DNA from: Acidobacteriota bacterium
GTDB lineage: Bacteria > Acidobacteriota > Thermoanaerobaculia > Multivoradales > JBCCEF01
Assembly (NCBI GenBank): GCA_039030395.1
Contig: JBCCEF010000019.1
Span: forward strand, 36,507-100,506
Length of the DNA: 64,000 bases
Direction: 5' to 3'
Part shown: positions 62,309 to 64,000 of the stretch, piece by piece
Numbering within the stretch: position 1 is the first letter of the stretch
How the letters are laid out: every line of letters starts with the position of its first letter
Notes under the pieces: generated by a model
What the model was told of the DNA's origin: nothing
The model's input: only the letters and a program-made list of their open reading frames with translations
Database searches by the model: none
Made by a program: the position numbers and the translations under genes

Positions 62309-62797
62309 TCACCGGACGCAGCAGCGCCCGCAGATCGAGTCTATGCAACTTCCGCATACTGTCACGCCGTCGCAGGTAATGCAACACCGAATCGGGCGAA
62401 GATTTCCGTTCGGAGGAACTTTTTTCGTCTCGACGAGTTCGACGTCGAGAGGGGAGTCGCCTCGCAGAAAGGTCGAAATGCGGCCGGTACGAAGCGGAGA
62501 ATTCTCAACGGGAAGGGTATGAGAGATCGCGCCGACTTGAGTCACTTCTGCAAGTTGGAGACGGACTGGAGACTTGCCGTCGTGGGGAACTGTGACTTCA
62601 GGGGTCAAGGTGTAGTAGCGATCGGGACTCTCCAACTTGCCTACGGTGGCCGCTTGTCCCGCAACGACCTGGACCTCTGCGATGTGTCCCTGATACTGCA
62701 CTCGTAAGGTGACGAGCGTATCGAAATCCTCGGTACCGGCGGCGACTGCGGGCAATACCACCGCCAGAGCACAGACGAAGGCAATCGTCGGCCTCAT
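62309..62797 (-). CDS. Exported protein with an eight-cysteine C-terminal tail, hypothetical
   Basis: 162 aa from ATG 62797 with an AAGGAGG site and a good promoter. A signal peptide (TIAFVCALAVVLPAVAAGTE) is followed by a beta-rich domain (LRVQYQGHIAEVQVVAGQAA; YYTLTPEVTVPHDG). The last ~25 residues contain eight cysteines in CC, CxxxxxC and CxxC spacing (RCCITCDGVTVCGSCIDSIC). The tail could bind metal or form disulphides outside the cell. The beta domain recalls small exported proteins near BlaR1-type genes, but I cannot assign it. First gene of a short operon with the 153-aa protein. Confidence 0.72.
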   Translation of the reverse strand: MRPTIAFVCALAVVLPAVAAGTEDFDTLVTLRVQYQGHIAEVQVVAGQAATVGKLESPDRYYTLTPEVTVPHDGKSPVRLQLAEVTQVGAISHTLPVENSPLRTGRISTFLRGDSPLDVELVETKKVPPNGNLRPIRCCITCDGVTVCGSCIDSICGRCCVR

Positions 62798-62831
62798 GAG
62801 CACCCTCCTTTCACTCCGAAAAAGCACGTTA

Positions 62832-62860
62832 ATTATGACCTAAAAATTTGAAAATGTCAA
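62832..62860 (-). promoter_or_regulatory. Sigma-70-like promoter of the Cys-rich protein operon
   Basis: Minus strand TTGACA (62855-62860) and CATAAT (62832-62837), 17 bp apart, in an AT-rich stretch with an expected start about 30 bp before the ATG. The best consensus promoter in the window. Confidence 0.7.
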
Positions 62861-62882
62861 TATGTTGTGTATGAACAATCGC

Positions 62883-63467
62883 CTAGGCATCTTCGGTCGT
62901 AGCGCGCACGATCGACACGATTTTGATGCTGAGTGGCTCGTCGTCGTCCGGCAGTCTCAACTCGGAATCATCTCCTGCAGTCATCGAAAGTCGGGTATTG
63001 AGCGGTGTGCGCTCTCCCGAAGTGCCGTCGATGAGGCGGAAGGTCAAGTGCACTCGTGCGGGATCGCCGGAGTCGATTCTCGGAAGGATCTCCAGGCCGC
63101 CACCGTCGTCTTCCTCGAGCACCATCGCCTGACCATCGACGAAAATCGCTTCCCACTGACTGGACCCTCCATCGCCGGTGGAGAGGACGGCAATCGCCCG
63201 GTCCGCCTCGGCGAGTTCCGTCACCGACGGAGGCGTCTCGAGGGAGCGATTTCGATCGAGAAACAGGCCCTGGGCAATCCACGCGGCCGCGAAGAAAACA
63301 ACGCCGGCACCTAAGGAAACGAGCCATTGCTTTCGAGAAAGCCCAAAGAGGTGCCGTCTATCCGCAGCCGACGAGTCAGCATTGCGGCCCTCGCCCTTCT
63401 TCGAGATCAAGGCCGATGCGACGCTGGCGACTCCGGCGACAATCGCCGCGATGATGACGTCAGACAT
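62883..63467 (-). CDS. Membrane-anchored hypothetical protein (194 aa)
   Basis: ATG at 63467. Two hydrophobic segments: VIIAAIVAGVASVASALISK at the N-terminus and WLVSLGAGVVFFAAAWIAQG near residue 50, separated by a polar loop. A ~120-residue beta-type external domain with acidic patches follows (VHLTFRLIDGTSGERTPLN; LRLPDDDEPLSIKIV). Its end is only 86 bp upstream of the next gene, but that gene has its own promoter. Function unknown. Confidence 0.72.
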   Translation of the reverse strand: MSDVIIAAIVAGVASVASALISKKGEGRNADSSAADRRHLFGLSRKQWLVSLGAGVVFFAAAWIAQGLFLDRNRSLETPPSVTELAEADRAIAVLSTGDGGSSQWEAIFVDGQAMVLEEDDGGGLEILPRIDSGDPARVHLTFRLIDGTSGERTPLNTRLSMTAGDDSELRLPDDDEPLSIKIVSIVRATTEDA

Positions 63468-63575
63468 GAACTCGAAGACCGCGCAAGGTCCAGCCTCTGT
63501 CGGGGCAGTCCTCAGACCGCCGAGGAGTTTCGGTGTAGAAAATTAGATGCATAACTTAGGCCAGTAATAAACGGC

Positions 63576-63605
63576 ATTCTATTCCTACAAAGCGACAACC
63601 GTCAA
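63576..63605 (-). promoter_or_regulatory. Sigma-70-like promoter of the 194-aa protein gene
   Basis: Minus strand TTGACG (63600-63605) and TAGAAT (63576-63581), spacer 18 bp, about 100 bp before the ATG at 63467. Confidence 0.45.
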
Positions 63606-63768
63606 GAAACTGGTTCATGACGGGTGGTGCGGAGGTTGCTGGCTAGTCCAGTACCAGCAGATGGCTCGGCGAAGCTCAAGGCACAGCCGCCCAGGGCACG
63701 CCAAAGAGTGGCCTATGGGACGACGACCTAGCGCCTTGTTGCAACATGGCCAAGGTCTTGCCGTGCTA

Positions 63769-64000
63769 GCGCCCACCGATTCGCTTCTGCTTCTCCGTCG
63801 AGCGACCTGGACGTGAGTTAGTCGGGCCAGCTCGATCCAAGGGGACTTGCCGTGCCGCTCGCCCTCCCGCTGGACGTGCAGGCGCCCACCGATTCGCTTC
63901 TGCTTCTCCGTCGAGCGACCTGGACGTGAGTTAGTCGGGCCAGCTCGATCCAAGGGGACTTGCCGTGCCGCTCGCCCTCCCGCTGGACGTGCAGGCGCCC
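63769..64000. repeat. 113-bp tandem repeat array, running off the window end
   Basis: The unit starting gcgcccaccgattcgcttct at 63769 recurs without visible change at 63882, and a third copy begins at 63995. The period of 113 bp is not a multiple of three, so it is not a coding repeat. The sequence just before 63769 (ccaaggtcttgccgtgct) resembles a partial unit. The stretch 63606-63768 shows no gene I can support. Confidence 0.9.

Noticed and set aside
63615-63953. 112-codon minus-strand frame over the tandem repeat
   Set aside because: The 113-bp period breaks the reading frame between copies, and the composition is not protein-like. Treated as a non-coding repeat.
63769-64000. Tandem repeat as integron attC sites or a CRISPR array
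   Set aside because: Repeats are contiguous and identical with no variable spacers, and no GTTRRRY/RYYYAAC pair fits, so neither reading holds.

Overview
The window is GC-rich, densely packed bacterial chromosome, almost certainly from a Gram-negative organism of the Acidobacteriota type. The best lineage marker is a full-length orphan MacB/FtsX-type permease of the ADOP family (acidobacterial duplicated orphan permease). A CRTAC1/ASPIC-UnbV secreted protein, an outer-membrane barrel protein and a stand-alone metE fit this. No phage, insertion sequence, CRISPR array, rRNA or tRNA gene was recognised. The genus cannot be told from the sequence.

Layout. 1-10 kb: the end of an SGNH/GDSL hydrolase, uvrA, a bacterial-enhancer-binding-type regulator, a small membrane ORF behind a sigma-54-like site, and a partner-switching trio (anti-sigma kinase, STAS protein, PP2C phosphatase). 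8.6-13.7 kb: a TldD/PmbA-like protein, an ArsR/SRPBCC pair, an exported amidohydrolase and an exported isoaspartate methyltransferase. 13.7-37.5 kb: a natural-product locus. It holds a 5.1-kilo-residue five-module NRPS (A-T, four C-A-T, TE) followed by the ADOP permease and an MFS exporter. Divergent from it are an FG-GAP/ASPIC protein and a cupin fused to a methionyl-tRNA-synthetase-like enzyme. 37.5-41 kb: a SbcD/SbcC-like (YhaO/YhaN-like) nuclease and ATPase pair. 41-47.8 kb: a tightly overlapping RDD, SpoIIM, membrane protein, DUF4129, DUF4350, MoxR, DUF58 operon. 47.9-54.2 kb: a small ribbon-helix-helix protein, metE under an S-box (SAM-I) riboswitch with its own promoter, and a large LolA-like plus barrel protein. 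54.4-60.4 kb: a polytopic membrane protein, then three consecutive putative rRNA-modification genes (S4-less TlyA-like, DUF371-RsmI-like fusion, KamB/NpmA-like) and cysS. 60.6-64 kb: a VapBC module, four small membrane or exported proteins, and the start of a 113-bp tandem repeat array that runs off the end.

Highlights. (i) The three methyltransferase-type genes at 56.3-58.8 kb belong to families whose characterised members modify neighbouring 16S helix-44 positions (C1409, C1402 and A1408). This suggests a decoding-site modification cassette. (ii) The cupin-MetRS-like fusion shares a divergent promoter region with the NRPS and could be an unusual amino-acid-activating partner. (iii) Several non-coding structures stand out: the SAM riboswitch with a clear promoter, a roughly 180-bp quasi-palindrome between convergent genes, a dispersed hairpin element present at two places with a remnant at a third, and the 113-bp tandem repeat. 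Start sites were chosen by ribosome-binding site, overlap and family alignment where possible. Domain calls come from reading motifs by eye, not from searches.
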